NCBI RefSeq assembly: GCF_016429005.1
Contig: NZ_JAELTV010000025.1
Coordinates: 1-34,663 of the forward strand
Origin: Pedobacter sp. ASV19
GTDB taxonomy: Bacteria > Bacteroidota > Bacteroidia > Sphingobacteriales > Sphingobacteriaceae
Direction: 5' to 3'
DNA: 34,663 nt
The notes beneath the pieces are model-generated. The model had not been told where the DNA came from and did not search any database. It saw nothing but the letters and a program-made list of their open reading frames with translations. A program made the translations under genes and the position numbers. Shown here in pieces: positions 33,942 to 34,663 of this stretch (positions within the stretch are counted from its first letter, which is position 1; each line of letters opens with the position of its first letter).

Positions 33942-34029
33942 ACCAAGTCACCCCACTATCCCCAGTATTTCGTATTATATATATACTACCTGGTATTGGG
34001 CAAGTGTACGGCAAATGCCTATCAGATGC

Positions 34030-34072
34030 GTATCTTGTTCGCAAAAGAGGTACCTTTTGGCGAACGAGATAC
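34030..34072. repeat. Long near-perfect hairpin
   Basis: GTATCTTGTTCGCAAAAG (34030-34047) pairs with CTTTTGGCGAACGAGATAC (34054-34072) over an AGGTAC loop: 18 bp with one G-T wobble and one single-base bulge. No T run follows on either side, so it does not look like a terminator. It lies about 190 bp before the first rRNA-type promoter. Confidence 0.8.
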
Positions 34073-34262
34073 GACCCAGAGACGAGGTTGATCCGCACTT
34101 GGTAGCTTCCAGGTAGCCAGCAGTCCGGTTTCTGCGGTGCTTTTTTGCCGACCATGATGGAACTCAAACTCTGGTTCTAAAGCTACCGCTCTTTTTATTT
34201 CAAGTTTTTATGATTGAAAATAAGGGAGTTATCAAAATACTTGAAATAATAGTAAGAATATG

Positions 34263-34294
34263 TTTGCGTGTAGGGAATTTTTTTCTACTTTTGC
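34263..34294 (+). promoter_or_regulatory. Strong Bacteroidota promoter P1 (probable rRNA operon)
   Basis: TTTG (34263-34266), a 19-base spacer and TACTTTTG (34286-34293) match the TTTG-N19-TAnnTTTG consensus perfectly. No gene starts for at least 370 bp downstream. A small stem CTTC/GAAG follows at the probable start of the transcript. Confidence 0.8.
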
Positions 34295-34429
34295 ATCCCG
34301 CTTCGGAAGGAAGGGGACGGCAGAAAAGGTTAGTGAGGAGGATTTGAAGAGAGGTTTAGCAAGGTGTTAGGGTTATTGAAGTAAGCGAAAGCAGCGGAAA
34401 TAAAAAAGCAAAAAAAAGATAAAATAAAA

Positions 34430-34461
34430 TTTGCGAATAACATAAAGATTGCTACCTTTGC
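34430..34461 (+). promoter_or_regulatory. Strong Bacteroidota promoter P2 (probable rRNA operon)
   Basis: TTTG (34430-34433), a 19-base spacer and TACCTTTG (34453-34460): again a perfect match with the same spacing as P1, 167 bp downstream of it. An A-rich stretch (34401-34428) lies directly upstream and could act as an UP-like element. Confidence 0.82.
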
Positions 34462-34663
34462 AGTCCCAAACAAAACGGGGAGTTACCAAACGGAGTTTGA
34501 TAACAAGTAAACAAGATTGAAACAATGAAGTTGATAAGTGAAACAGAAGGAATATTCAAACAGACCTTTTGAGAAACGAGCCAGCAGAATTGCAAAATAT
34601 ATAGATCACCGTGAGGCGAGATCGATAAGTTCATTAAAGAGATGTCATTTATAAAAGCGTAGC
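34462..34663 (+). ncRNA. Probable 5' leader of an rRNA operon (16S lies beyond the window)
   Basis: About 200 bases after P2 carry no reading frame of note. Near the edge, AGTTCATTAAAGAG (34628-34641) resembles the boxA-like stretch that precedes 16S in Bacteroidota leaders, from memory. Tandem perfect promoters, an untranslated leader and a contig that ends here all fit an rRNA operon, whose repeats break short-read assemblies. No 16S sequence is actually visible, so this is inferred. Confidence 0.55.

Noticed and set aside
33591-34167. Several overlapping open frames on both strands after lipB
   Set aside because: They overlap each other and repeat copy 3, show no recognisable motif, and have composition unlike the other genes in the window.

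Overview
The window looks like one complete draft contig from a Bacteroidota bacterium, most likely a Sphingobacteriaceae member close to Pedobacter. Support: promoters of the Bacteroidota type (TTTG-N19-TAnnTTTG), a three-gene sdhCAB set with a single cytochrome b subunit, a DUF3127 protein, a SusC-like/OMP-barrel TonB-dependent receptor, a BlaR1-type peptidase carrying a TonB C-terminal domain, and a LytTR two-component pair. The genus is an inference from gene style; no 16S sequence is inside the window. The first 75 bases are not genomic: 51 C followed by the 19-base Tn5/Nextera mosaic end. The right end stops inside what looks like an rRNA operon leader, a usual place for a short-read contig to break.

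Layout: 76-1757 (minus), RNA methyltransferase then a truncated HD hydrolase. 1830-2192, DUF3127 OB-like protein with an SSB-like tail, its terminator, and repeat copy 1. 2429-4283, MFS transporter divergent from an FMN reductase. 4366-6906, histidine kinase and OmpR-type regulator. 6947-10005, Pif1-like helicase convergent with dapF. 10205-11719, Do/HtrA protease. 11890-15366, sdhCAB. 15452-17073, BlaI/BlaR1-type repressor and metallopeptidase, divergent from an M28 peptidase (17229-18575) through an intergenic region with two matching operator dyads. 19110-20887, LytS/LytTR pair. 20884-22206, acyltransferase and Nudix hydrolase. 22228-24729, TonB-dependent receptor. 24830-25707, monothiol thioredoxin-like protein and ClpS. 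25788-28482, FabH and two auxiliary enzymes for oxidising unsaturated fatty acids. 28489-31176, large MG2/plug surface protein. 31351-33307, dcd, a phosphopantetheinyl transferase and lipB. 33308-34663 has no credible gene; it holds two more repeat copies in inverted orientation, a long hairpin, and tandem strong promoters.

The most unusual signal is a family of three 97-98 nt near-palindromes (2269-2366, 33364-33460, 33844-33941). They share internal motifs and a GAAGR loop, while their outer arms differ in sequence and still pair, with compensatory changes. The second notable signal is the BlaI-type control region: two ACTAA-N4-TTAGT dyads exactly 30 bp apart, one inside the repressor's own promoter and one touching the promoter of the divergent peptidase.

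Functional links: lipid metabolism recurs (plsC, fabH, dienoyl-CoA reductase, enoyl-CoA isomerase, Sfp-type transferase, lipB), as do envelope sensing and proteolysis (HtrA, two-component systems, BlaR1-like protein, M28 peptidase).
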